Source: JACDAS01 sp046262415 (GTDB lineage Bacteria; Actinomycetota; Thermoleophilia; Gaiellales; Gaiellaceae). Taken from it: 19,347 nucleotides of DNA. The stretch covers positions 1 through 19,347 of the forward strand of contig JBHEMU010000189.1 of assembly GCA_046262415.1 (NCBI GenBank), written 5' to 3'. This document shows positions 1 to 7,927 of this stretch, piece after piece. Positions within the stretch are counted from its first letter, which is position 1. Each line of letters begins with the position of its first letter. Under the pieces are notes generated by a model. It searched no databases and had not been told where the DNA came from. It was given only the letters and a program-made list of their open reading frames with translations. The position numbers and the translations under genes are program-made.

Positions 1-48
1 CAACTCGCGGCTGTGCGGGCAGGTCCTGGCGTTACGGTGGAGCTTCAT
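1..48 (-). CDS. IS481-type transposase, N-terminal fragment
   Basis: Sixteen codons are visible, from an ATG at 48 to the window edge, reading MKLHRNARTCPHSREL. This resembles the start of IS481-family DDE transposases, which open with a short basic segment (MxLHxNAxxxPxxR) before the helix-turn-helix. The start is supported by an AAGGAGGGG ribosome binding site 7 nt upstream and by its position just inside the element's end. The rest of the protein, including the catalytic residues, lies outside the window. It is too short to say whether the copy is intact. Confidence 0.6.
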   Translation of the reverse strand, partial: MKLHRNARTCPHSREL

Positions 49-131
49 CCGGTCCCCTCCTTGGGTCTGGTGGCTCTGACACCCCCAGCCTCCAAGGAGG
101 GCCGGATGGAACAACGTGGTTAGGACTTACA
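1..131 (-). mobile_element. End of an IS481-type insertion sequence (cut by window edge)
   Basis: Read on the minus strand, the element begins TGTAAGTCCTAACCACG at position 131, a TGT-start terminus like that of IS481-family elements. A leader with an imperfect inverted repeat follows (46-64 against 92-108, both containing the CTCCTTGG/CCAAGGAG core). Next come a strong ribosome binding site and the transposase start. Only this end is in the window, so the second terminal repeat and the target duplication cannot be checked. The family call rests on the terminus and the first 16 residues of the transposase. Confidence 0.6.
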
Positions 132-132
132 C

Positions 133-510
133 CTAGGCGTCCTGCCCCAGCCGGCGCCTGATGTCGTCCGGCACCGGCACACTCGTCCCGCGCTCGTAGT
201 CGTAGGCGACGAGGACGCTCCTCGCGGCGGCGACGAGCCGTCCCCCGGCACGGATCTCGTGCTCGAGGTCGAAGCTCTTCGTGCCGATCCGCGAGCAGCG
301 GGTGCCGATCTCCGCCTCCTCGCCCACCTTCAGCTCCGACCGGAAATCGATCTCGACGCGTGCGAGGATGAAGGCGGAGAGCCCGCCGAGCACGGCGAAC
401 CGCGCCTCCTCGAGGTAGGTCGAGTAGACAGCGTTGTTGGCGTGGCCCATCGAGTCGACGTCGCGGAAGCGGACGCGCTCACGGTGGGTGAAGGGGAAGG
501 TCTCCACCAC
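133..510 (-). CDS. Acyl-CoA thioesterase, hotdog fold (4HBT/FadM-like)
   Basis: A 125-residue protein of the 4-hydroxybenzoyl-CoA thioesterase superfamily, predicted to hydrolyse acyl-CoA thioesters in the cytoplasm. The signature RVRFRDVDSMGHANNAVY at about residues 12-29 holds the catalytic-type Asp and the GHxNN turn; EEARFAVL follows on the long helix, then VEIDFRSELKVGEE of the beta sheet. Length and motif order fit the family; the substrate cannot be told. The frame stays open to an ATG at 573, but that ATG lies inside the repeat at 553-653, and the other copy has no ATG at the same place. I therefore prefer the paired GTG codons at 510/507, just before ETFPFTHRERVRF where family similarity begins; a -10-like CATGAT lies 3-6 nt upstream. 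The stop codon is 1 bp from the end of the IS481 element, so the last residues could have been altered by that insertion. Confidence 0.85.
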   Translation of the reverse strand: MVETFPFTHRERVRFRDVDSMGHANNAVYSTYLEEARFAVLGGLSAFILARVEIDFRSELKVGEEAEIGTRCSRIGTKSFDLEHEIRAGGRLVAAARSVLVAYDYERGTSVPVPDDIRRRLGQDA

Positions 511-552
511 TGCATCATGCTCGCGCGCGCGAACGGACACCGCGCGGGCCGC

Positions 553-653
553 GCTAGGAGTGTGAGTCTCCATCCGGATGCGCTCGTGCGGTCGGCTCAG
601 ACGGAGCACGGGCAAGCCCGCGCTCCTGAGGTCGGCGTCGCAAGCGACGCCTA
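553..653 (-). repeat. Two-hairpin repeat element, copy 1 (inverted relative to copy 2)
   Basis: This 101-bp segment matches the reverse complement of 2837-2937 with 4 differences by eye. Read on the minus strand it has a perfect hairpin, GGCGTCGC-TT-GCGACGCC (634-651). A longer imperfect hairpin (596-630) follows, with stems CTCAG/CTGAG and GAGCGCGGGC/GCCCGTGCTC. A single-stranded-looking tail ends in CTCCTAGC. The only difference within the hairpins falls in a loop. The element starts in the stop codon of the kelch gene and runs toward the thioesterase gene. Confidence 0.85.
634..651 (-). terminator. Hairpin at the stop codon of the kelch gene, possible terminator
   Basis: The G of the kelch TAG stop codon is the first base of a perfect 8-bp stem, GGCGTCGC, with a TT loop and no U-tract after it. 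Its position fits an actinobacterial U-less terminator. However, the identical hairpin occurs in copy 2 upstream of the kelch start, so it may simply be part of the repeat element. Confidence 0.4.
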
Positions 654-2825
654 ACGCGCCGTCGCCGTCCCGAGGCCCGACGGGCTCCGGCCGCCCCTCA
701 GGTCGACCAGCTGCAGCCGGTACCGGGCGCCCCTGCGGCCGGCGCGGTCGACGAGGCGGTAGAGCGCGCCGCCGCCGGCCCCGCGCGCGCGGATCGGCGC
801 GCGGTTGACGCGCCTCGTGCCGCGCGAGTCGGTGCGGAGGACGTCGAAGCCGGCGAGCCGCGCCTCGGACCCGGTGCGCCAGCGCACTGCGACGCCGCGA
901 CGCGTGGCGCGGGCCTCGAACGACAGGAGGGCTGCCGCCGTCGGTGCCGCTCCCCACCGCCAGGTGTCGCGAAGGGCGCCGAGCTCGAGGCTGGAGCCGC
1001 CGAAGAGAACGACACGCTGCCCCGCGGGCTCGTACGTCATGCTGGCGCTGTGGGCGGCCGACGGCCCCGGGATCGCGAGCTTCGTCCACGCCGCGCCGTC
1101 CCAGGCCCAGGTGTCGCCGAACTCGACCGCCTCGTCCGATCCCCCGAACAGCAGCGTCACGCCGAGGCCTGCGTGATCGGCGAGCGCCGCGCTGTAGCGG
1201 GGCTCGGGTGCCGCCGGGGAGGTCCGCTTCGTCCACGTGGAGCCGTCCCAGACCCAGGTGTCGTTCAGCAGCCCGGGCCCCGAGTCGAAACCGCCGAACA
1301 GCACGATCTCTCCGCGCGCGGAGTTGAACGCCATCCCCGGCCGGTACCGGGCAGGCGGCGACGTCGGCGGGCTCCGCTGCGACCAGGTCGTGCCGTTCCA
1401 GACCCAGGTGTCGTTCAGGTAGCCCGCGGTGCCGCTGCCGCCGAAGAGCACCACCTCCCGGCGGGCCGGGTCGTATGCCATCGCGCCGCCGTAGCGAGGA
1501 GGCGGCGAGGTCGCCGGCGCGCGAGGCGTCCAGCTCACCCCGTCCCAGGTCCAGGTGTCGCCGAGGCGGAGCGCCGGCCCGGAGCCTCCGAAGAGCACCG
1601 TGTTCCCCCGGGGCGCGTCGTAGGCCATCCCGGCCAGGCTTCGAGGGGGCGGCGAGGTCTGTGGGTGCCGCTCGAGCCAGCCGGCGCTCCGCAGCACCCA
1701 GGTGTCGCCCAGATCCTCCATGTGATTCCAGCCGCCGAAGAGCACCGCCTCCGTCCTGGCCGCGTCGTAGGCGAAGCCCGCCTCGCCGCGGCCGGGAGGC
1801 ACGTGGCCGACCGGAAGCTCCGTCCACGCGCCGCCGGCCCAACCCCACGTGTCGTCGAGGTAGTCGCACGAGACGGTGCAGCTGCGGCCGCCGAAGAGGA
1901 CCGCCTTGCCGACCCCCTGGTGGAACGCCATCACGCCGGAGGAGCGAGGAGGCGGAGGGCCGGAGGCCGAGCGGGGCGTCCAGGACGAGCCGTCCCAGGT
2001 CCAGGTGTCCCCGTTGTCGCGGAACGCTCCCGTGTTGCCGCCGAAGAGCACGACGTCGCCGCCGGCGTCGTGCGCGACCGCGGCCTGGGAGCGCCCGGGA
2101 GGGGAGACCGCCGGTGTTCTCGCCAGCCACGTGGTGCCGTCCCACGTCCAGGTGTCTCCCAGGGAGTACCCGCCGAAGAAGTTGAACCCTCCGAACAGGA
2201 CCACGTCGCCGCTGTCGGGGTGGGGAGCCATCGCCGGGTAGACGCGCGGCGGCGGCGAGATCGCCGGATGCTCCTGCTTCCAGGTCGAGCCGTTCCACGT
2301 CCAGGAGTCCGCGAGCTCGCCGCCGGCGCCGTACCCGCCGAACAGGACGACCTCACCCGACCCGGGGTCGACCGCGATTCCGGCCCCGTAGCGCGCGGGC
2401 GGCGAGACCGCCGGCGCCCTGGCCGTCCACGTGTCGCCGTCCCACGTCCAGGTGTCCCCGAGCTCGCCGCCACCCGGGCCGAAGCGGTCGAACCCGCCGA
2501 ACAGGACCACCCGCTGCGAGCCGGGATGGTAGGCCATGGCCGGAAGCTGGCGCACGGACGGAGACGCGGCGGGAGTCCGCGCCTTCCAGCTCGAGCCGTC
2601 CGAGGTCCAGGTGTCGTTCCGCTGGTTCGGCGCGTCGGCGTTGTTGCCGCCGAACAGGACGAGCTCCTGCCTGGCGGCGTCGTACGCCAGGCCGGCCGAG
2701 TCCCGCTCGACCGGAAACGGCGCCGGCTGCTTCGTCCAGGTCCCAGCCGGCGGCGCGTGGGGGCCTCCGTGGCCGAGGCCGGGCAGGGCGAGGAGCAGCG
2801 CTGCACCGAGCAGCGCGCTCCTCAC
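651..2825 (-). CDS. Secreted kelch-repeat beta-propeller protein with C-terminal Fn3-like module
   Basis: A 724-residue exported protein. The GTG start at 2825 opens a signal peptide (VRSALLGAALLLALPGLGHG); the frame continues upstream only into the repeat element, so that extension is rejected. About twelve units of roughly 45 residues follow, each built as DTWTWDGxxWTxRxPxxSPPxR, then MAYDPAxxxVVLFGG; this is the galactose-oxidase/kelch pattern, and twelve units suffice for two propellers. The last 90 or so residues hold VRWRTGSEARLAGFDVLR and a GARYRLQ strand, a fibronectin-III-like fold resembling the tail of the BNR protein at 3551-6186. No oxidase catalytic residues can be assigned, so the role is probably binding or structural at the cell surface. 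It has no close operon partner; the repeat copies lie immediately on both sides. Confidence 0.88.
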   Translation of the reverse strand: MRSALLGAALLLALPGLGHGGPHAPPAGTWTKQPAPFPVERDSAGLAYDAARQELVLFGGNNADAPNQRNDTWTSDGSSWKARTPAASPSVRQLPAMAYHPGSQRVVLFGGFDRFGPGGGELGDTWTWDGDTWTARAPAVSPPARYGAGIAVDPGSGEVVLFGGYGAGGELADSWTWNGSTWKQEHPAISPPPRVYPAMAPHPDSGDVVLFGGFNFFGGYSLGDTWTWDGTTWLARTPAVSPPGRSQAAVAHDAGGDVVLFGGNTGAFRDNGDTWTWDGSSWTPRSASGPPPPRSSGVMAFHQGVGKAVLFGGRSCTVSCDYLDDTWGWAGGAWTELPVGHVPPGRGEAGFAYDAARTEAVLFGGWNHMEDLGDTWVLRSAGWLERHPQTSPPPRSLAGMAYDAPRGNTVLFGGSGPALRLGDTWTWDGVSWTPRAPATSPPPRYGGAMAYDPARREVVLFGGSGTAGYLNDTWVWNGTTWSQRSPPTSPPARYRPGMAFNSARGEIVLFGGFDSGPGLLNDTWVWDGSTWTKRTSPAAPEPRYSAALADHAGLGVTLLFGGSDEAVEFGDTWAWDGAAWTKLAIPGPSAAHSASMTYEPAGQRVVLFGGSSLELGALRDTWRWGAAPTAAALLSFEARATRRGVAVRWRTGSEARLAGFDVLRTDSRGTRRVNRAPIRARGAGGGALYRLVDRAGRRGARYRLQLVDLRGGRSPSGLGTATAR

Positions 2826-2836
2826 GGCCCCGCGCC

Positions 2837-2937
2837 TAGGCGTCGCTTGCGACGCCGACCTCAGGAGCGCGGGCGTGCCCGTGCTCCGTCTGAGCCGACC
2901 GCACGAGCGCATCCGGGTAGAGACCCACACTCCTAGC
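2837..2937 (+). repeat. Two-hairpin repeat element, copy 2
   Basis: Inverted partner of 553-653. On the plus strand it has the perfect hairpin GGCGTCGC-TT-GCGACGCC (2839-2856), then the second hairpin (2860-2894, loop GT where copy 1 has TT), then a tail ending CTCCTAGC. It begins CTAGG and ends CCTAG, a small terminal inverted repeat. It lies 11 bp upstream of the kelch GTG start, in the leader region of that gene, and points away from it. Confidence 0.85.
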
Positions 2938-3218
2938 ACGGGTCGTGATCGTGGCCGCCGTTCGGCGACAGGCCTGCGCGTACGGACATGCTCTCCCTGG
3001 TAGGAACGGCTGGCTCGACGACCCCTCCGAGGCCGCGATCATACTCGAGCAGACCCGGGTTTTCCGTCGCCGAACCCGGCTCGACGGGCTCTGCGACGCC
3101 CGCACGACGCGCTGCGGCGTGCCCGCGGGCACCGGGACCCCGCCGCGGGGCCGCGGCGCGTGTGAACGACGTGGGACCCGGGCATGGGAAAGCACATCGA
3201 CAACGGAGGAGGAGGAAG
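2938..3218. other. Intergenic region with palindromes, no gene seen
   Basis: Between the kelch gene and the small gene at 3219 I see no convincing reading frame beyond GC-rich shadows. It contains a 7-bp stem with an 11-nt loop (CCGGGTT at 3055-3061, AACCCGG at 3073-3079) and a perfect 14-bp palindrome, GTGCCCGCGGGCAC (3119-3132). Either could be a terminator or an operator. I cannot name a clear promoter, though the gene at 3219 must be transcribed from here. Confidence 0.5.
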
Positions 3219-3452
3219 ATGACCGGCAACGGCAGCCCCGAGAGCGGCACGAAGGACAAGAACTACGACTTGATCACCGTCGCCCAGTTGTGCCTCGACC
3301 ACGTCTGGCGCCTCGATCAGTACGCCCAGGATGCCGAGCGGGAAGGAGACCAGGAGCTCGCCTCGCTCTTCCGGCGCATGCAGGAGCACAGCAAGCGCGG
3401 CGCCGAGGAGTGCAAGCGGCTACTCGCCCAGCGTCTGACCGAGGAGACGTAA
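3219..3452 (+). CDS. Small helical-hairpin protein of unknown function
   Basis: A 77-residue acidic protein. ATG 3219 is chosen because a long purine-rich ribosome binding site (GGAGGAGGAGGAAG) sits directly before it; the frame is open further upstream, but that stretch has no protein-like composition. After a polar N-terminus, two amphipathic helices are expected: YDLITVAQLCLDHVWRLDQY (about 16-35), then DAEREGDQELASLFRRMQEH and a basic-rich helix ending RLLAQRL. The GDQELAxxFRxxQE pattern recalls small conserved bacterial proteins whose pair of helices looks like half a ferritin-like bundle. That is recognition by eye, and there is no metal-ligand set to support an enzyme. It is convergent with the BNR gene and shares the hairpin at 3535-3569. 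Confidence 0.72.
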   Translation: MTGNGSPESGTKDKNYDLITVAQLCLDHVWRLDQYAQDAEREGDQELASLFRRMQEHSKRGAEECKRLLAQRLTEET

Positions 3453-3534
3453 GACCGCCGCAGCGCGAGCCCCCGGTGGGCCGGCACGGCGACGGACGGC
3501 CGCGCCCTCAGCCGACCGCCCGCGCGCTGCCCGG

Positions 3535-3569
3535 GACGGTCGGGCGGGCCTCAGGCCCGCCCGACCGTC
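3535..3569. terminator. 16-bp perfect hairpin between convergent genes
   Basis: GACGGTCGGGCGGGCC (3535-3550), the triplet TCA, and GGCCCGCCCGACCGTC (3554-3569) form a perfect 16-bp stem with a 3-nt loop. The loop is the stop codon (TGA) of the minus-strand BNR gene. There is no U-tract, as is common for GC-rich actinobacterial terminators. Being symmetrical, it could stop transcription from both the gene at 3219 and the BNR gene. Confidence 0.75.
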
Positions 3570-6186
3570 GTCGACCCGAGCCAGTGCCTCGCACCGTCGA
3601 CGCCGAGCGCCTGGACCCAATACCGGGCGCCGCGGTCCGGGCGCCGCTCCCGGAACGCGTACGTCCGCCCGGCAGCTCCTCCCGAGGCCGGGATCAGCCT
3701 GCGGCTCAGCCGCACGCGCTTGCCCGCGACCTCGCGGTAGACGTGGAAGCCGGCCACGGACACCTCCGTTCCGGTGCGCCACCGGATCGTGACGCTGCGC
3801 GGCGCGGCGACCGCCGTCAGCGACCGGAGAGCCGCCGCGGTGGGCGTGTCGACAGCGTTGTAGGCACGGACGACGTCGGCGACGTCGGGCGGCGAGCCGC
3901 CGAAGCCGCTCACGACCGGCGGCTGATTCGCCGGCTGGGGCAGCGTCATCGTGCTGGCGGTGACGCTGTAGCGGGTCGCGCCGAGCGGATTGACGCCGGC
4001 ATCGAGGCTGACGTCCGCGATCGGCACGTCGATCGTGATCTTCCCGTTCGGCCCCGTGGTGGCGGCGCACGCCCCCGCCGCCGTGATCTCGGTAGCGCCC
4101 GGATAGGTGTTCGTCAGGCCGCCGCCGAGGCGCTGGCTCCTTCCCTCCCCGACCCAGCAGCGCAGGGCCTGCCCGCCGGTGGACTCGCCGTAGACGAAGA
4201 AGTTCTTACCGCCTCGCGCGCACGAGACGCTCGTGCCCGAGCAGGCCGGGTCGGAGGGTAGGAACCACTGCGTCAGCCAGACGAGGTTCGTCTCCGAGAC
4301 GGGCTGGGGCGCCAGGCTGAGGTTGTTCAGAGTCATCGTGATGCGGTAGCAAGCGCCCACGGGATGGCAGTCGGCGTTCGGCGGCTTCGTGAAGCTCGAG
4401 GCGACGACGTCGAGATTCGTCTTGTTCGGATCGTCGATGCCGCCGAGCTCGTACTTGCCGTCGCCGCTCGGGTCGGTCGCCGAGTTCAGGAGAATCGGGT
4501 CGCCCGCGACGGTCTGGTTCGCGTACAGCCCCGGACCGCCGTTCTGCCGCACGTACATGCCCTTTGAGTCCGAGCGCGTGAGCGTCGACGCGTAGGCGAT
4601 GTGCGCCTCGCCCTGGGCGCCGACCTGCATGTAGAGGAAGTCGCCGAGATCGCGGTTCCCGCATTGGCCGCCGATCAGCGTGAACATGGTCGAGGCGTGG
4701 ATCGGGTGCTGACTGGCGAGGACCGGCGGCTCGAACACCACCGGCCCCGGGCCGTGTCCGTTCGCAGTCATCGTGTAGTAAACGCCCCACGGACCCTTGA
4801 CGGCGTCAGGCCCTTCGGGGCATTCGGGCGCGGATCCCTCGGGCGACGGCGAGCCGTACCAGGCGAACCCGACCCGCCCGTCGTCGCCGGCTGCGGCCCA
4901 CGTGAACACGTTGTTGAGCAGCCCCGGTGTCGGGATCTGCACCGGCGCCGACCACGTCGTCCCCTCGTTGGTGGAGTAGCTGAAGTACAGCGACGTATCG
5001 CCGTCCGGGGGTGCCTGCTGCCAGATCGCGTAGAGGTTCCCCGCCTTGTCGATCGCGAGGGAGGGGAAGTTGGCGCCGGTCTTCGAGCCGGGGAAGCTCG
5101 CGACCGGGAGGTCGTCGCAGCGCACGCCGCTCGGGTCGCTCGTGTTCGCCACGGGCGGGCCGAAGGCTACCCAGAAGCAGCGCGCGATCAGGATCTCGTC
5201 GACGTCGTTGTTGTCGTGGATCACGTACACGTGCTTCTTCGCAATCGGAAGCTGCCCCTGCCCGACCTCGCCGGTCGTCGTCGCCACCGGGCTCACCTCG
5301 ACGTTGCCCATGATCGCCTCGTCGCACGGCGCGCTGATCGAGTGGAAAGGCCCGAACTGGATCCCGGCACTGGGGCCCGGGACCGAGCGGAACATGACGA
5401 GTTCGTTGTTGATCGTGACGCCGCCGGGACAGGCCGGGTTTCCCTGCACGAAGCGGTTCGTGGCGAGGTAGAGGTGTTCGCGGTGGGCCCGTCCGGACCG
5501 AGCGCGAGCGGGTCCCCGTCGATCGTGTACCACTGCCGATCGACGACGCTCGCCGGCACGCCGGTGTTGCTGCACCCCGGGAAGGTGCGGCCGCCGTCGT
5601 CCGAGCGGGAGGTGCTGAAGTTCGCGAGCGTCAGGTCGGCGAAGTAGAGACGGCCCCTCACGTCGACGGCAAGCTCCGTATCGCCGCCGCCGGCGCACTC
5701 GACGGGCTTCCCCGCCTTCGGCTTCGAGGCGGGGACGAACTTGAACGTCCTGCCGCCGTCCTTCGAGTACCAGATCCAGCTGTCGTCGGAGGAGAGCGCG
5801 CCCGGGACGCTGGTGTAGATGCGGTTCGGGTCGCTGACGAGGTCGAGCCGGAGGTCCTGCTCGAAACCGCTGCCCTGGATCCCGCTGATCGTGGGCTGGC
5901 CGAAGGTGGGAGACGCGCTCGTGGCGCTCGGCCCCGTGGGGGCGGAGCGGAAGTACGGCACTCCGCCGAGAGTCGGCACGGCGAAGCCGGGGCTGGCTGG
6001 CCGGGAGGGCGCGGCCTCCTCGCGCACGAGCGCGAAAGCGCCCAGCGGGCTCGGACGGGTGTCGGCGCGCAACGCGTTCGCCAGCCCGACCGCGCCGATG
6101 ACGGCGAGTGCCGCGGCGCCGGCGCGCAGGAATGTGCCGCGGCGCGCGCGACCGACCGAACGGAAACTGCAAACCAGGGCCTTCAT
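3551..6186 (-). pseudogene. Secreted sialidase-like BNR/Asp-box propeller protein, frameshifted near 5485
   Basis: Two frames join into one protein of about 878 residues if one base is restored near 5485-5490, at a GGGCCC run. The upstream frame ends in sense at DGDPLALGPDGP; the downstream frame resumes at HLYLATNRFVQGNPACPGG. ATG 6186 has a GGGAGGAGA ribosome binding site and an export signal (residues about 10-40) with an Arg pair before the hydrophobic core, possibly Tat-like but off consensus. Asp-box motifs SKDGGRTF (about 141), DDGGRTF (about 195) and a degenerate STNEGTTW mark a sialidase-type propeller; the Arg triad of true sialidases cannot be assigned, so substrate and activity are unknown. 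The C-terminus has VTIRWRTGTEVSVAGFHVYR and GARYWVQ, the same module as the kelch protein. Both halves keep good codon structure, so a sequencing error or a very recent mutation is more likely than old decay. Confidence 0.8.
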
Positions 6187-6296
6187 GTTCTCCTCCCCCG
6201 TCGCCCGATGATGCGGTGCACGATAGCTCGGTCCTCCGCCTGACCGACCGTCATATAGTTGGCGCGCCGTCAGTCGCACACGAGGGAAGGAGCCTC

Positions 6297-7457
6297 ATGC
6301 CGGAACAGACGAAGGCGGACGCGACTTCCCCCGTCGAGGCCGTCGACACGGGGAAGCCGGAACGTCTCGAGCAGGGGATCGCGCTCTGTCTCTCCGGCGG
6401 CGGCTACCGGGCGATGCTGTTCCACGTCGGGGCAGTCTGGCGTCTCAACGAGCTCGGCTACCTGCCGCGGCTCGACCGGATCTCGAGCGTGTCGGGCGGC
6501 TCGATCGCCGCGGCCGTGCTGGGCATGAACTGGTCCGCGCTCCAGACGGGCGCCGACGGGGTCGCCGGAAACCTCGACGAGCAGTACGTCCAGCCGCTCC
6601 GGGAGCTCGCCTCGAGGACGATCGACGAGGGCTCGATCGTCGAGGGCTTCCTGACGCCCGGGTCGATCGCCGACAAGGTCGCGGACGCGTACCGCAAGCA
6701 CCTCTTCGGCAACGGCACGCTCCAGGCCCTGCCGGACCGGCCGCGCTTCGTCATCAACGCCACCAACGTCCAGACGGGCGCGCTGTGGCGCTTCTCGAAG
6801 CCGTACATGGCCGATTACAGGGTCGGCACCATCCCGAACCCGACCGAGGAGCTGGCCGTCGCGGTGGCCGCGTCGTCGGCCTTCCCGCCGATCCTGTCGC
6901 CGATGCGCTTCGAGGTCGACCCGGACCGGTACGACCCGGCGACGAAGGGAGACCTGCACCAGCCGCCGTTCACGACCGACATCGTCCTGGCGGACGGAGG
7001 CGTGTACGACAACCTCGGCCTCGAGACGGCCTGGAAGCGGTACGAGACCGTCCTCGTCAGCGACGGCGGCGGGCAGATGGCCCCGGAGGCCGAGCCCCAC
7101 CGCGACTGGGCGCGGCACGCGCTGCGGATCAACTCGCTGATCGACAACCAGGTGCGCAGCCTGCGCAAGCGACAGGTCGTCGCGGGTTTCCAGGCGGGCG
7201 ACCGGACGGGGACGTACTGGGGGATCCGCGGAGACGTCTCCGACTACGGGCCGGCGGCGGGGACCCTGCCCTGCCCGCACGCCGCCACCCTCGTGCTCGC
7301 GAAGACGAAGACGCGGCTGAAGCGGATGGACGCGGTGCTCCAGGAGCGGCTGATCAACTGGGGCTACGCGATCTGCGACGTGGCGATGCGGCGGTGGGTC
7401 GAGCCCGGCGCCGTCGCGCCCGCCGGGTTCCCGTACCCCGCCGCCGGCGTGGGGTAG
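6297..7457 (+). CDS. Patatin-like phospholipase / serine hydrolase
   Basis: A 386-residue predicted lipid acyl hydrolase. ATG 6297 is preceded by GGGAAGGAG (6284-6292); the frame is open further upstream but not protein-like. The oxyanion-hole motif SGGGYRAMLFHVGAV lies at about 33-47. The nucleophile segment SSVSGGSI puts Ser66 in an SxSxG version of GxSxG. The second member of the Ser-Asp dyad is in LADGGVYDNLG (about 230), the DG[GA] motif of the patatin family. There is no signal peptide or membrane segment, so it is probably cytoplasmic or membrane-peripheral. It diverges from the BNR gene across 110 bp; a TATAGT at 6254-6259 is a possible -10 for it. Phospholipase A-type activity is the family inference; the actual lipid is unknown. 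Confidence 0.88.
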   Translation: MPEQTKADATSPVEAVDTGKPERLEQGIALCLSGGGYRAMLFHVGAVWRLNELGYLPRLDRISSVSGGSIAAAVLGMNWSALQTGADGVAGNLDEQYVQPLRELASRTIDEGSIVEGFLTPGSIADKVADAYRKHLFGNGTLQALPDRPRFVINATNVQTGALWRFSKPYMADYRVGTIPNPTEELAVAVAASSAFPPILSPMRFEVDPDRYDPATKGDLHQPPFTTDIVLADGGVYDNLGLETAWKRYETVLVSDGGGQMAPEAEPHRDWARHALRINSLIDNQVRSLRKRQVVAGFQAGDRTGTYWGIRGDVSDYGPAAGTLPCPHAATLVLAKTKTRLKRMDAVLQERLINWGYAICDVAMRRWVEPGAVAPAGFPYPAAGVG

Positions 7458-7522
7458 GCCGCCTGGACTCCGCGGGCGGGATCTTCGAGCCGCGTCGAAC
7501 GCAAGACCTGACCCCCGGGGTC

Positions 7523-7528
7523 TACTCT
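7523..7528 (+). promoter_or_regulatory. -10-like hexamer TACTCT, leaderless start of the cupin gene
   Basis: TACTCT fits the TAnnnT -10 pattern and ends exactly 7 nt before GTG 7536. That would place the transcript start on or next to the start codon. There is no ribosome binding site. No clear -35 is visible. Confidence 0.5.
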
Positions 7529-7535
7529 GCGCGCC

Positions 7536-7925
7536 GTGGCCTTTCGCGTGATCCGTCCCGACGAGCTCGAGTGGACGACGCGGCCTCACGAGCCCGGGGA
7601 GCCGCCCCGCCACGTCGCCGAGCTGAGCGAGCGGGCGGGCTTCGCCCACACGCGCGCGAACGTCTGGCGCTTCGAGCCCGGCGCCAGGGGGCGACGCCAC
7701 CGGCACCCGATCCAGGAGGAGACGTTCGTCGTGCTCGCCGGGATCCTCTCGATGTACCTCGGCGATCCGCCGGAGCGTCAGGACGTGCCACCAGGCGGGC
7801 TCATCCACGTCGGGCCGGGCACGGAGATCCAGACGGTGAACCACGGGGACGAGGATCTCCTCGTCTACGCCTACGGCACCCCGCCCGAGCACGAGCACGC
7901 AGAGATCCTCGACTCCGCGGTGTAG
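7536..7925 (+). CDS. Small cupin-domain protein
   Basis: A 129-residue single-domain cupin. Cupin motif 1 is present as GARGRRHRHPIQEETFVVLAG (about 49-69, shown here only to place H55, H57 and E61/E62, the expected metal ligands). Motif 2 contributes the last His in VNHGDEDLLVYAYG (H103). The fold is a small beta-barrel with a metal site, used by dioxygenases, isomerases and sugar or small-molecule binding proteins; nothing here tells which. GTG 7536 is taken because a -10-like TACTCT sits 7 nt upstream and no Shine-Dalgarno is present. The acetyltransferase gene follows within 2 nt, so the two are probably co-transcribed with the M48 protease behind them. Confidence 0.85.
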   Translation: MAFRVIRPDELEWTTRPHEPGEPPRHVAELSERAGFAHTRANVWRFEPGARGRRHRHPIQEETFVVLAGILSMYLGDPPERQDVPPGGLIHVGPGTEIQTVNHGDEDLLVYAYGTPPEHEHAEILDSAV

Positions 7926-7927
7926 CC

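Noticed and set aside
511..573. ATG 573 as the thioesterase start
   Set aside because: It lies in the mobile-looking repeat, and the other copy has no ATG there; kept only as an alternative.
1000..2750. Regularly spaced repeats resembling a tandem or CRISPR array
   Set aside because: The period of about 135 bp and the conserved protein pattern show they are kelch coding repeats.
1050..2936. Long plus-strand open frame of about 628 codons opposite the kelch gene
   Set aside because: It is Arg/Pro/Gly-rich and has no domain; it is the antisense shadow of the repetitive kelch units in GC-rich DNA.
2988..3218. Upstream extension of the small gene at 3219
   Set aside because: The added residues are Arg/Pro-rich and a strong ribosome binding site sits directly before ATG 3219.
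2945..4261. Plus-strand open frame of about 438 codons spanning the small gene and the BNR 3' end
   Set aside because: It crosses the terminator hairpin and a real gene in another frame, and its composition is low-complexity.
6270..7898. Minus-strand open frame of about 542 codons opposite the patatin and cupin genes
   Set aside because: The plus-strand genes have clear motifs, while this frame has none.
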